From CAZSHX01 sp964606895 (GTDB taxonomy: Bacteria > Bacteroidota > Ignavibacteria > Kapaibacteriales > UBA2268): a DNA stretch of 54,701 nucleotides. The stretch spans positions 1 to 54,701 of the forward strand of contig CAZSHX010000026.1 of assembly GCA_964606895.1 (NCBI GenBank), in the 5' to 3' direction. Below, piece by piece: positions 44,231 through 53,022 of this stretch. Both the position numbers and the translations under genes were made by a program. Every line of letters begins with the position of its first letter. Within the stretch, counting starts at the first letter, position 1. The notes beneath the pieces were generated by a model, which had not been told where the DNA came from, did not search any database, and saw nothing but the letters and a program-made list of their open reading frames with translations.

Positions 44231-44261
44231 GATGGACTGCACCTGTCAGGTGGAGCCCATC
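44231..44261. repeat. REP-like palindrome, copy 2
   Basis: GATGGACTGCACCT (44231-44244), loop GTC, AGGTGGAGCCCATC (44248-44261); 12 of 14 positions match as arms. It shares its consensus with 22299-22329. It lies 27 bases after the stop of the minus-strand T9SS gene that ends at 44289, as the first copy lies after a T9SS tail. Confidence 0.75.
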
Positions 44262-44288
44262 AATCAAATTATCATCAAATTTCCAAAT

Positions 44289-46598
44289 TTATTCGCATAA
44301 GAATTTCTTTTGAGAAACATAACCGTCTTCTCTGACTCTAATAAAATATATGCCTGAGGCAGGAATATTAGGATGAATCACATCGGATACGGTTAATCCG
44401 GTCGGGATATAAGACTTTCTGAATATTTCATTACCCAGCAAATCAAATACTGAAACATCAACTTGAGAACTCCTCTTTGTCAAATATTCGAAAAAGATGG
44501 AACAATCGGGCAAAGCGGCAACTTTCAGGTTGGGGTCGCTTTCATCTTTGAATTGTTCCACATAGCTGGGAAAGTCCAGAACAAAAAGTCCGGCATCGCC
44601 CGCCATATATAGCTTTTCCTGTCCAAGAGGACCAAGAAAACGTAATGACCACTGGTTAGCCCATGGACCACCGCTCCAGAGTCTTATCCACCAGTTATCG
44701 CCGCTGTTGGATGTATTGATAATACTGCCCCACTGTCCTGCTACAGCACCGACATTAGCATTGGCAAAACCAATTGCATAAAAATTCCTGGCAAATGTAA
44801 AAGTTTTTTGTGGTTCCCAAAGTGAACCGCCATTTATTGTTTTTATTACCAGACCGCTGTCACCGGCAATAACACATGTTTCAGGATTTTTATTTATACA
44901 TGCGATGTCTCTGAGATTCAACTGAGTACCTGATGTTAGTTGTGACCAATTTCCACCACCATCAATAGATTTAAGAATTAAGCCGGAAAATCCTACAGCA
45001 TACAGAATATTATCGTCTAATGCAGAAAAGGAATTGATACTTGCAGAAGTTTTTAAATCAAGTTCTTGCCAAGTGTTTCCTCCGTCTATAGTTTTAAGAA
45101 ACATTCCATTAGTACCGGCGGCATATCCGATATTCTCGCTTGTGAAGTAGATTCTATTTAAAGTATCTATTGTACCAGAGTTTATTTTTACCCATTTTTT
45201 CCCACTATCAGCAGAAGAGATAATCAATCCGGCACTGCCACATGCAAAAACAGTTTTTTTGTCTTTGTAGAAAACACTCATCAAATTTTCATTGAAACCT
45301 GAATTAACTTCAGTCCATTGCCAACCACCATTTTTTGACCTGAAAATTTTACCTTCATCTCCAACGACTATCCCTGTTTTCTCATCAACAAACTGAATCC
45401 CTCTCAAACCAAGCTGGAAAGGGAAGTTTACTTCGTTCCAGTTTTCACCTTTATCAACCGTTTTTAGCAGATATCCATGCAAACCACAGACAAATCCTGT
45501 GTCGCTGTTTGGGCGGAAATAGACACAAGTCATTCTGGCATTAGCTTTTGGGTCGCGGTAAGCCCAATCAATATGCTGGTCATAGCTCCACCATGTTTTT
45601 CCTCCATCCTGCGAACGACGCACAATGCCTACTCCGGGAACTCGCAAAGTATCGTGTGCATAGAAATCCTCGGTATATCCACCTACAAACACTTCATCTT
45701 CATTCCCATAACCCCTGACGCTTACAGCCCACAAACTTGTATCTTTAAATGCTATTCTTTCCCAATTGTAACCGCCGTCTGTTGTTTTATAGCAACCTCC
45801 GTTATTAGTATTCCTGGGAAAAAGATAGGTTATAACTGCAAAGCCTACCAACGGATGCTGTTCACTGAAGGTAATTCTTGTAATCTCGCAATCTGTCCAT
45901 TCGGCATCGGGCGTTGTAAATTGTGCTGTCTTTTTCCATGTAAAACCACCATCAGAAGACATAAACATTTCACCTGTTGTAGAACCAACCAGAAGTATAT
46001 TAGTGCTGTCATCACGAATACCTGTACTACCAATCGGAACTGAGATTATTGTGTCGTAAAGTGAATTATCTGCACGTTTGAAAGTTCGTGTTGTCATAAC
46101 CCGAGAAATAGAATCCCATGTTTTGCCTTTATTGATACTTCTCATTATAATCCCCTTTTGGAACTCTCCTAGATAAACCGTATCAGGTGCATCAGGTTTG
46201 AACATCAGAGATTTTCCGTTCAGTTCAAGACTGCCTGTGGTACTGATGACATAATCCCATTTTTTCCCGTGGTCAGTTGACCTGGCAAGCATTCCGAATT
46301 TCAATCCGCCAACCAGAATAATGTTGGTATCAATAGGATGCATGATTAGATTGTTAAAAATAGTTGAACCCCATTTGAAACCGACGACCAATGTGTCCCA
46401 ATTAACTCCGCCGTCGTAAGAACGATAAACAAGTCTGCCTTCGCCACCGGCAAAAAAGGTATTCAGGTTTTTTGGATTAACGGCAATATCAAAAGTCGGT
46501 TTATCAATCAGCCTTCTCCAACCCAGCCATCCTGCCGCATTAACACTATCTGTGAACGCAAGCAGGGAAAATAATAAAATAAGTAATGACTTTTTCAT
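44289..46598 (-). CDS. T9SS-exported BNR/Ycf48-like propeller protein
   Basis: A 769-residue protein with a signal peptide (MKKSLLILLFSLLAFTDSVNA). Residues about 25-660 form two propellers of BNR/sialidase-type blades, each with an S-x-D-x-G-x-x-W box (for example RSYDGGVNWDTL, RSTDHGKKWDYV, KTTDGGYNWERI, KTVDKGENWNEV, KSIDGGGNWSQL). This pattern is shared with Ycf48/HCF136 and with secreted Por proteins. The last 85 residues are a T9SS sorting domain (VDVSVFDLLGNEIFRKSY, GIYFIRVREDGY). The start has AAGGA 8-9 bases upstream. The REP-like palindrome lies downstream. Function unknown; likely surface located. Confidence 0.87.
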   Translation of the reverse strand: MKKSLLILLFSLLAFTDSVNAAGWLGWRRLIDKPTFDIAVNPKNLNTFFAGGEGRLVYRSYDGGVNWDTLVVGFKWGSTIFNNLIMHPIDTNIILVGGLKFGMLARSTDHGKKWDYVISTTGSLELNGKSLMFKPDAPDTVYLGEFQKGIIMRSINKGKTWDSISRVMTTRTFKRADNSLYDTIISVPIGSTGIRDDSTNILLVGSTTGEMFMSSDGGFTWKKTAQFTTPDAEWTDCEITRITFSEQHPLVGFAVITYLFPRNTNNGGCYKTTDGGYNWERIAFKDTSLWAVSVRGYGNEDEVFVGGYTEDFYAHDTLRVPGVGIVRRSQDGGKTWWSYDQHIDWAYRDPKANARMTCVYFRPNSDTGFVCGLHGYLLKTVDKGENWNEVNFPFQLGLRGIQFVDEKTGIVVGDEGKIFRSKNGGWQWTEVNSGFNENLMSVFYKDKKTVFACGSAGLIISSADSGKKWVKINSGTIDTLNRIYFTSENIGYAAGTNGMFLKTIDGGNTWQELDLKTSASINSFSALDDNILYAVGFSGLILKSIDGGGNWSQLTSGTQLNLRDIACINKNPETCVIAGDSGLVIKTINGGSLWEPQKTFTFARNFYAIGFANANVGAVAGQWGSIINTSNSGDNWWIRLWSGGPWANQWSLRFLGPLGQEKLYMAGDAGLFVLDFPSYVEQFKDESDPNLKVAALPDCSIFFEYLTKRSSQVDVSVFDLLGNEIFRKSYIPTGLTVSDVIHPNIPASGIYFIRVREDGYVSQKKFLCE

Positions 46599-46778
46599 AA
46601 TTAAATCCTTAATATGTCTAAACTCAAGTCCGAAAATAAGGAATTATTTTGAAAATTTGTAATAAATTAATCAATATTTTCAATTTTAAAATAAAAGCTA
46701 CATTTCTGTTTCTTATTTGTTTAATTTAATAGCATATTTGAAGATTACAACGAATATTTCATACGGAATTAACAGAAT

Positions 46779-48092
46779 ATGATGTCAACCAAAAAGGAAA
46801 GAATCGGCTGGTATTTTTATGATTGGGCAAATTCAGCCTTTTCTACCACAGTTGTAACGGTATTTATTGGTCCTTATCTTACTATTATTGCCAAATCAGC
46901 CGCCGATTCAGCAGGTAACATCAGCATTTTGGGCATCCCAATTTTCCATGGCTCATACTTTGCTTATGTAATTTCACTTTCTGTAATCCTTCAAGTCATT
47001 TTTCTTCCGTTGTTCGGAGCTATTGCAGACCAATCAAATTCGAAAAAGCAATTTCTGCTTTTCTTTACTTACTTAGGCTCTTTAGCCACTATCTCACTGT
47101 TTTTCCTGAAAGATAATCATTATCTCTTCGGAGGGTTTTTATTTCTGTTATCAAATTTTTGTTTTGGTTCATCAGCAGTAATGTACAATGCATTTCTTGG
47201 TGAGTTGGCTGAAAAGGACGAGCAGGATACAGTTTCTTCAATAGGCTGGGCATTTGGTTATGTGGGTGGCGGTATTGCTCTTGCCCTAAATCTTATTCTA
47301 TTTTCTAATTCAAATTATTTGAATATTACTCCCGAATTTGCCATCAGAATCTGTCTGTCATCAGCAGGAATCTGGTGGGCAATGTTTTCGCTAATTCCTG
47401 CGTTAACTCTTAAAATCAGGAAAAGAGAGAAACCACTCCTAAATACTGAAGATGATGCTGAACTTAACAAAAAGAACAAAGATTGGATAATAACCGGTTC
47501 AATAAAAAAATTAACTTCGACTTTGAAGGACGCAAAGAATTATCCAATTACGGTAATGTTTTTGGTAGCTTACTTGTTTTACAATGATGGCGTGCAGGCT
47601 ATTATATCTGTTTCATCACAATTTGGGGCTCAGGAATTTAAACTATCAATGGGTACACTGACCAAAATCATTCTCATGGTTCAGTTCGTTGCATTTGGAG
47701 GTTCATTGTTATTTAATTTCATTGCCAAAAAAATCAAGACAAAGAATGCAATTCTTTTTAGCCTATTTGTTTGGCTGTTTGTTATAATATATGCCTATGG
47801 ATTATTAAAAACTGAATTTGATTTTTGGCTGATGGCTTCGATTATTGCTGTGGTATTGGGGGGTACACAGGCACTCAGCCGTTCAATGTATTCGAGATTA
47901 ATCCCCGTAGGCTCGGAAGCTGAGTATTTCAGCTTATACGAAGTTAGCGAAAGAGGAACAAGTTGGATGGGACCTTTAATATTTGGACTGTCACTCCAAC
48001 TTACTCATTCCTATAGAATTGCTATGCTCTCGCTTGGTATTTTCTTTATTGTCGGCATAATCCTTTTATGGAGGATTAAAAAATATTTATAA
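46779..48092 (+). CDS. UMF1-type major facilitator transporter
   Basis: A 437-residue inner-membrane protein with about 12 helices. It begins with the UMF1/Atg22-like signature IGWYFYDWANSAFSTTVVTVFIGPYLT. The first half has VIFLPLFGAIADQSNSKKQFL, and the C-terminal half GGTQALSRSMYSRLIPVGSEAEYFSLYEVSERGTSWMGP, also typical of the family. Atg22 exports amino acids from yeast vacuoles; bacterial substrates are unknown. A second ATG lies one codon later. It is divergent from the BNR-repeat gene, and no partner gene suggests a substrate. Confidence 0.9.
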   Translation: MMSTKKERIGWYFYDWANSAFSTTVVTVFIGPYLTIIAKSAADSAGNISILGIPIFHGSYFAYVISLSVILQVIFLPLFGAIADQSNSKKQFLLFFTYLGSLATISLFFLKDNHYLFGGFLFLLSNFCFGSSAVMYNAFLGELAEKDEQDTVSSIGWAFGYVGGGIALALNLILFSNSNYLNITPEFAIRICLSSAGIWWAMFSLIPALTLKIRKREKPLLNTEDDAELNKKNKDWIITGSIKKLTSTLKDAKNYPITVMFLVAYLFYNDGVQAIISVSSQFGAQEFKLSMGTLTKIILMVQFVAFGGSLLFNFIAKKIKTKNAILFSLFVWLFVIIYAYGLLKTEFDFWLMASIIAVVLGGTQALSRSMYSRLIPVGSEAEYFSLYEVSERGTSWMGPLIFGLSLQLTHSYRIAMLSLGIFFIVGIILLWRIKKYL

Positions 48093-48373
48093 AAATCGCG
48101 GACTCTTTTCCAAATTCCAATTAGGAAAGGTGTTGGAAACTCAAAATATTACTTTGTTGGATAAAGATTTTATAATTTTCAAATTCGAAAATGTTTGATT
48201 GAATTCGGGGGAAAAGACTTAAATTTGTATGCAATTGTTTTTTGAATTTTACTAATTTTTTTATTGAGAGAATAGCATGAATATTATTTATTTATGGAAT
48301 CAAGAGTTCTCATTTTGTCATAATTGAATTTTGCAGTTAGAAATAAAATTGAATTAATCGGATAAAATTATTT
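48093..48373. other. Intergenic region upstream of hicA, nothing clear
   Basis: About 280 AT-rich bases between the transporter and hicA. CTTTTCC (48107-48113) and GGAAAG (48123-48128) could pair weakly. I see no defended promoter; a TTTTG near 48316 has no matching TAnnTTTG box downstream. Confidence 0.4.
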
Positions 48374-48568
48374 ATGGTCTTAAAAGTCAAAGAAATTATC
48401 AAACTTTTGATTGAAGATGGATGGAAATTGGAAAGAATCAATGGTAGTCATAGGCATTTTACACATACAATTAAAAAAGGAATTGTGACTGTGCCGGGCA
48501 AATTAAGTTCTGATTTAGCCAAGGGAACCGAAAAAAGTATTTTTAAACAAGCTGGAATTAAAAAATGA
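48374..48568 (+). CDS. hicA: HicA-type mRNA interferase toxin
   Basis: A 64-residue protein of the HicA/YcfA double-stranded RNA-binding fold. It has the family start VKEIIKLLIEDGWKLERINGSHRHF, with the catalytic histidine in GSHRHF, then the VTVPGK strand and a C-terminal helix (EKSIFKQAGI). HicA cleaves mRNA and is blocked by HicB. The hicB start overlaps its stop by 4 bases (ATGA), so the two are translationally coupled, with toxin first as in most HicAB pairs. Confidence 0.9.
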   Translation: MVLKVKEIIKLLIEDGWKLERINGSHRHFTHTIKKGIVTVPGKLSSDLAKGTEKSIFKQAGIKK

Positions 48569-48816
48569 ATGAATATTTAATTGTAATAGAGAAAACCAGA
48601 ACAGGATACTCTGCCTATTCTCCTGATATTGATGGATGTATAGCTGTTGGAGATACTAAAGTCGAATGTGAAACCAACATGAAAGAAGCGTTGAAGTTTC
48701 ATATCGAATTTATGCTGGAAAAAGGATATGAAGTTCCTAAACCTAAAAGAAGAGAAGCTGAATTTGTTAAAATTAATTTTAGAAAATCAAGAAAAAAAGA
48801 ATTAGCAACTGTATAG
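48565..48816 (+). CDS. hicB: HicB-type antitoxin, short form
   Basis: An 83-residue protein with the HicB partial RNase H-like fold: YLIVIEKTRTGYSAYSPDIDGCIAVGDTKVECETNMKEALKFHIEFMLEKG. It neutralises HicA by direct binding. The C-terminal tail (from about residue 58) is basic (KPKRREAEFVKINFRKSRKKE) but too short for the RHH or HTH domain that many HicB proteins use to repress their own promoter. Autoregulation may therefore be weak or use the basic tail; this is inference. Confidence 0.88.
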   Translation: MNEYLIVIEKTRTGYSAYSPDIDGCIAVGDTKVECETNMKEALKFHIEFMLEKGYEVPKPKRREAEFVKINFRKSRKKELATV

Positions 48817-48900
48817 CTCTTTGATTTATTTTGAAAATTCTATGATTTGAGATTATGTCCTCTCAAAAAGAAATACTAAATTTGGCACTTAATATTTTTT

Positions 48901-50265
48901 TTACTCCAGATTATAGAACTTAAATGCACTCGGCAGAAATATCCTGGATTTCTTCAGATTGCTTTGCAGTTGAAAAGCAAGGTTATTTGCTGAATTTATA
49001 TCACCATGAACAACATAGATTTGTTTCGGAGTAGTTTCACCAGCATAATTAAGAAGTTCGTCCAGTGAAGCATGAGATGAAAAACGGAATTTCTCGACTT
49101 CGCAAGACCTTTTTGTTGAAGTCAAACCATATTGAAACTCAACTCCTTTTTCTGAATTCATAACCTGGTACCCGGGTGAATCCTCTTCCAAATATCCTAC
49201 GAACCCAATCCCGAAATTGGGATGTTTCATCCAACGGCTTGCAAGTTTGTTTGAGAGTGTGCCAATATTCATCATACCGCTTGGTACAACCACAATTGAC
49301 GATTCCTTGAAATATTTTCCCTTAAAGAGTTCATCGTAAATTACAATTTCCTGCGGAATGTCACTAATCTCAAATCCCTTTTTCACCATTGGAACCGAAT
49401 AGCAATACACATCATAAAGTCTTGATATTCTTCTGCTCAGTCCTGCCGTAAAAATCGGGAGACGAGGAATTGAATTCTTGTGCATTAGGTTCCAGATCAC
49501 CTTCAGTATTTCTTGAGTTTTGCCTAAAGCAAACGAGGGAATTAGAATTGAGCCATTGTTTGATGCGATATTATTAATGAAAGTGGCAAGTCGCTTTTTC
49601 TCATCATCCCATGAAGGTAAATTTGGAAAACCTGCATTTGTAGATTCCGTAATAAGATAATCCAAATGGTGTTTTGGTAAATCTGCCGATGGAATTACAG
49701 CCTGATTGCTGAATTTCACATCAGAAGTAAAAAGTAGTGACTTACCTGCAAATTCGATAAAAATTGAAGCTGAACCAAGAATATGTCCTGAAGGATAAAA
49801 AGTTATTTTTAATGGTGTCAACCCGTTTTTGCCGATGAAATCAATTGACTGGTAATATTTGAATCCATGAAGCAAGTAATTGATTCTCTCTAAAGTTTCT
49901 GGTTTGTACATAGAAAGTGCGTCTTCGGAAAACTCTTTGGTAACTTCTGATTTCAATAATTTTGCTGTATCTTTGAGCATTATTTCGGTCAGGTCTCTTG
50001 TTGCTTCGGTTGCAAAAATCTGAATCTGTGGCTGAAATTTCAAAAGATAGGGCAATGCTCCGATATGGTCTGTATGGGCATGAGTAACAATAAGTAAATC
50101 AACTGGTAAATCATTTAATAATTCAAACTTGGGAAATGCTTCATTATTCCGTTTTTTAGGATGCAAACCTGCATCAATCAGAATACCGGTTCCATCCAAA
50201 TAAACATATATTGAATTCGCACCGATTTCATCTGTGGAGTTCAGAAAGAGAAGTTCTGCCTTCAT
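48901..50265 (-). CDS. Metallo-beta-lactamase-fold RNA-processing-like protein (beta-CASP/CPSF73 type)
   Basis: A 454-residue hydrolase-like protein. The metal site is complete: THAHTDHIGALP (motif 2), PSGHILGSASIFIEF (motif 3), FTSDVKF (motif 4), and the beta-CASP insertion with SFALGKTQEIL, VVVPSGMMNIG and FRFSSHASLDELL. This is the CPSF73/Ysh1-like exonuclease arrangement, acting on RNA or DNA ends. It begins one base after the SRAP gene stop, so the two are coupled. Substrate is unknown; the pairing with SRAP points to nucleic-acid damage or processing as inference. Confidence 0.88.
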   Translation of the reverse strand: MKAELLFLNSTDEIGANSIYVYLDGTGILIDAGLHPKKRNNEAFPKFELLNDLPVDLLIVTHAHTDHIGALPYLLKFQPQIQIFATEATRDLTEIMLKDTAKLLKSEVTKEFSEDALSMYKPETLERINYLLHGFKYYQSIDFIGKNGLTPLKITFYPSGHILGSASIFIEFAGKSLLFTSDVKFSNQAVIPSADLPKHHLDYLITESTNAGFPNLPSWDDEKKRLATFINNIASNNGSILIPSFALGKTQEILKVIWNLMHKNSIPRLPIFTAGLSRRISRLYDVYCYSVPMVKKGFEISDIPQEIVIYDELFKGKYFKESSIVVVPSGMMNIGTLSNKLASRWMKHPNFGIGFVGYLEEDSPGYQVMNSEKGVEFQYGLTSTKRSCEVEKFRFSSHASLDELLNYAGETTPKQIYVVHGDINSANNLAFQLQSNLKKSRIFLPSAFKFYNLE

Positions 50266-50266
50266 T

Positions 50267-50935
50267 TTAAATCAATTCTTTCTGAACATCCTCGTAATCA
50301 TTTGCAGGACTATTGACGGCAAGCGAAATCGGAAAAGCAGTCATCTCATCCGCGGGATAGGAAGATAAAAGCGATAATAGAACTTCCGATTCGGAATTAC
50401 TCGACAGCCAAAGGTTCATGTTGTTTCGTGAGATAATAACGGGCATTCTGTTGTGAATCAACGTCATTAATGAGTTTGGCTGTGTTGTAATGATAGTTGC
50501 CGAATTAATCAATCCCTCGTCAGGGTCATTCCATGAATCCCATAATCCTGCGAAAGTGAACGGCTCGCCTGATTTCATTCTGATAAGGTAAGGCTGTTTT
50601 TTCTTTTCACCTGCAATTTGCTTCCATTCATAAAAACAATCAGCAAGTATCAAACACCTTTTTTTTCGGAAAGGATATTTGAATGCGGGTTTTTCGGTGA
50701 TTCCTTCTGCTCTTGCATTAATCATATTATTTCCAAACGTTGAGTCTTTTGCCCAGGAAGGAATTAGTCCCCATCTAACGCCGACTAACTCCGAGGGATT
50801 TGTATTCAGCACTGCCGCAATATTTTGCGAAGGTGCAATATTGTATCTTGGCTTTAAATCAACCTTGACCCTAACATCAGGCAGTAAACGTTCAATTTCC
50901 TTAGTCTTTGAAGTTAATGCAAATCTTCCGCACAT
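50267..50935 (-). CDS. yedK: SRAP domain protein (HMCES/YedK type)
   Basis: A 222-residue protein of the SOS-response-associated peptidase family. These proteins form a thiazolidine DNA-protein crosslink at abasic sites in single-stranded DNA. MCGRF at the start gives the catalytic Cys2 after Met removal. The DNA-binding NARAEGI, the glutamate in CFYEWK and the histidine in IHNRMPVI are all present, and the length matches YedK. AAAGG lies 6-7 bases before the ATG. It is followed after one base by the beta-CASP-like gene. No LexA box was recognised upstream. Confidence 0.93.
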   Translation of the reverse strand: MCGRFALTSKTKEIERLLPDVRVKVDLKPRYNIAPSQNIAAVLNTNPSELVGVRWGLIPSWAKDSTFGNNMINARAEGITEKPAFKYPFRKKRCLILADCFYEWKQIAGEKKKQPYLIRMKSGEPFTFAGLWDSWNDPDEGLINSATIITTQPNSLMTLIHNRMPVIISRNNMNLWLSSNSESEVLLSLLSSYPADEMTAFPISLAVNSPANDYEDVQKELI

Positions 50936-51043
50936 AGTTTACCTTTCATTATTAAAACTACAACTCAAAAATAACATTTTTTTCATTATTTTTGTAAGAA
51001 TTATTATTTTGGAAATTGAAAAGTAAACATTTAAGGAATTTTC

Positions 51044-51829
51044 ATGAAGAAAATGAAAATCATAATATATTTTAGCATTTTTCTGCTTTTGTCCGCAGTA
51101 GGAACAGCGGGTAGCATCCTTTCAAAAGGAGAATATCTTGAGTACGAAGTGTCATATTTCGGAATTAAGCTTGGCACCATAAAAACAATTGTAGCCGGAT
51201 TTGAAAAAGTCAATGAATTTCCGGTCACTAAAATTAATGCTCAAGCTGATTCTTATGCTGGAATTCCCTTTGTTGACCTGCACGTGAAAATGACTACTTA
51301 CATTGATGAACCGGGCTTCTATTCTCATCTTTACAAAGAAACACGAAAAGTTGAAAACGATATATGGGATTATCAGAAAATCATGTACGACTACAAGCTG
51401 GGTTTGATAACCAGTGAAACATGGCGGCAGAAAAAACAGATTGAAAAAGTAACATTGAACACTTCCCGAAAATGTCAGGATGGTCTGTCCCTACTGTTTT
51501 ACGCCCGTCAATTTGCAAATCAGAAAAAGAAGATTTCAGTTTTTACATCTGTTTTTTCAGATACCTGCTGGACTATGTTTAATTTTTATAATAAAAAAGA
51601 ATCTGTTTCGATTGATGCGGTTCAATATCCTGTCGAATCAATTTATTTTGAGGGACAGGCTTTCTGGAAAGGAATTTATGGACTATCCGGAAAATTCAAA
51701 GGATGGGTGAGCAATGATAATGCCCGAATCCCAATACTGGCAAAGATGAGTCTGTATGTCGGAAGTGTCAAAATCGAACTGAAAAGCTGGAAAAGAGCAG
51801 GTTGGAAACCTCCGAAAAGTGCAAACTGA
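51044..51829 (+). CDS. DUF3108 domain-containing secreted protein
   Basis: A 261-residue protein with a signal peptide (about 1-23). The mature part matches the DUF3108 layout: EYLEYEVSYFGIKLGTIK at its start, then INAQADSYAGIPFVDLHVKMTTYID, DGLSLLFYARQ, and a last strand IPILAKMSLYVGSVKIEL. This fold is an envelope-located beta barrel half of the LolA/LppX type; the role is unknown. AAGGAA lies 5 bases before the ATG. A TATTTTTG box at 50987-50994 could serve as -7 but has no -33 partner. It is divergent from the SRAP gene. Confidence 0.85.
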   Translation: MKKMKIIIYFSIFLLLSAVGTAGSILSKGEYLEYEVSYFGIKLGTIKTIVAGFEKVNEFPVTKINAQADSYAGIPFVDLHVKMTTYIDEPGFYSHLYKETRKVENDIWDYQKIMYDYKLGLITSETWRQKKQIEKVTLNTSRKCQDGLSLLFYARQFANQKKKISVFTSVFSDTCWTMFNFYNKKESVSIDAVQYPVESIYFEGQAFWKGIYGLSGKFKGWVSNDNARIPILAKMSLYVGSVKIELKSWKRAGWKPPKSAN

Positions 51830-51882
51830 AATCGAGAATATAAATAAATATTCAAGAAAAGTTAACTAAATCAAAATATTTT

Positions 51883-51913
51883 TTTGATATGTTTGAAAAA
51901 ACCACTAATTTTG
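51883..51913 (+). promoter_or_regulatory. Promoter of the rpsF-rplI operon
   Basis: TTTG at 51883-51886 and TAATTTTG at 51906-51913, spaced by 19 bases, fit the Bacteroidetes sigma-A consensus exactly. A second -7-like TATGTTTG lies at 51888-51895. The start would be near 51920, giving a leader of about 60 bases before the rpsF ATG. Confidence 0.7.
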
Positions 51914-51979
51914 TAATTCTTTTATTGAACTTAATCTAACAATTTGATGAATTGTTAAAAAATACTGACAGGAGTTTTT

Positions 51980-52396
51980 ATGAGTATTCGTCGTATTTAT
52001 GAAACGACATTCATAGTGAATGCGGCTTTTGAAGATAATGACATAGATGCCGTCTTCACAAAAGTAAAAAATTACATCGAAAATCACGGTGCAGAGATAC
52101 TTGAAGTGAACAGATGGGGTCGCCGCCGTTTGGCTTATCCTATCAACAAAAAGTATAATGGGTACTATATCCATATGATTTTTGAAGCCCCTCCAAGCAC
52201 TATTCCGATTTTCGAACGTTTCATGATTTTGGAAGATACGGTTCTTAGGCATTTAACATTGATTCTACCTAAAAAACTTCGTGATTTCAGAGCCAAACGT
52301 CTTCTCGAAAGCGGTATTGCCTACGGTCCCCGCGATATGGAACCTCCGGTCAAAACCGAATTGGTGAAAAGTGATGAAGCAGTTACTGCCGAATAA
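51980..52396 (+). CDS. rpsF: 30S ribosomal protein S6
   Basis: A 138-residue S6 protein of the 30S platform. It shows RRIYETTFIVNAAFEDNDIDAVFTKVKNYIE, VNRWGRRRLAYPINKKYNGYYIHMIFEAPPS and ERFMILEDTVLRHLTLILPKK. The C-terminal tail is extended and acidic, as in this phylum. AGGAG lies 5 bases before the ATG. rpsR, which usually follows because S18 binds S6, is missing; rplI comes next. Confidence 0.97.
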   Translation: MSIRRIYETTFIVNAAFEDNDIDAVFTKVKNYIENHGAEILEVNRWGRRRLAYPINKKYNGYYIHMIFEAPPSTIPIFERFMILEDTVLRHLTLILPKKLRDFRAKRLLESGIAYGPRDMEPPVKTELVKSDEAVTAE

Positions 52397-52444
52397 ATGA
52401 ATTTGTAAATTTTAATTCTACTTGAGATTAAACAGGAAAATATA

Positions 52445-52891
52445 ATGAAAGTCATATTAAGAAAAGATGTTTTGACACTGGGTCGTATGGGTGAAATCGT
52501 CGTTGTTAAAGACGGTTATGGACGTAATTATCTTATCCCGCGAAACTTTGCATACTATGCAACTGAAGGTGCCGTCAAAGCACTTGAAATTGAGAAAAAA
52601 CAAAATGCCAAAAAAGTTGCAAAAGAGAAGAGTTCTTCCGAAATTCTTGCCGCCAAGTTAACCGAAAAACAGGTCTCAATCGCAATGAAAGTCGGCGAAG
52701 AAGGAAAACTCTATGGTTCCGTTACTCCTGCAATGATTGCTCAGGAACTTGCCGTTTTGGGTTATGATATTGACAAAAGACTCGTTGTTATTGATGAGCC
52801 AATCAGGTCACTCGGTATTTTTGACATCAAGATTAAACTTCATCCTGAAGTTACTGCCACTGTCAAAGTTTGGGTTATCAACGAAGAATAG
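52445..52891 (+). CDS. rplI: 50S ribosomal protein L9
   Basis: A 148-residue L9 protein, which binds 23S rRNA and projects from the large subunit. The N-terminal domain starts MKVILRKDVLTLGRMGEIVVVKDGYGRNYLIPRNFA, joined by the long helix (EKKQNAKKVAKEKSSSEILAAKL) to the C-terminal domain (KVGEEGKLYGSVTPAMIAQEL). AGGA lies 7-8 bases before the ATG. It is the last gene of the operon; a strong terminator follows. Confidence 0.97.
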   Translation: MKVILRKDVLTLGRMGEIVVVKDGYGRNYLIPRNFAYYATEGAVKALEIEKKQNAKKVAKEKSSSEILAAKLTEKQVSIAMKVGEEGKLYGSVTPAMIAQELAVLGYDIDKRLVVIDEPIRSLGIFDIKIKLHPEVTATVKVWVINEE

Positions 52892-52922
52892 TTTTCTTCC
52901 TCTCTCCCAAAAAAAATATTTG

Positions 52923-52958
52923 AAGCGTAGAATTTTTTGAATTCTACGCTTTTTTTTA
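52923..52958 (+). terminator. Intrinsic terminator after rplI
   Basis: AAGCGTAGAATT (52923-52934) and AATTCTACGCTT (52940-52951) form a 12-bp perfect stem with a short loop, followed by a run of eight or more Ts. Palindromic enough to work for the minus-strand gene that ends at 53023 as well. Confidence 0.9.
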
Positions 52959-53022
52959 TTTTATTTCTCATTATCCGACCCAACAATAGTATTTGAAATC
53001 GCAAACTAATATTCTGAATCTT

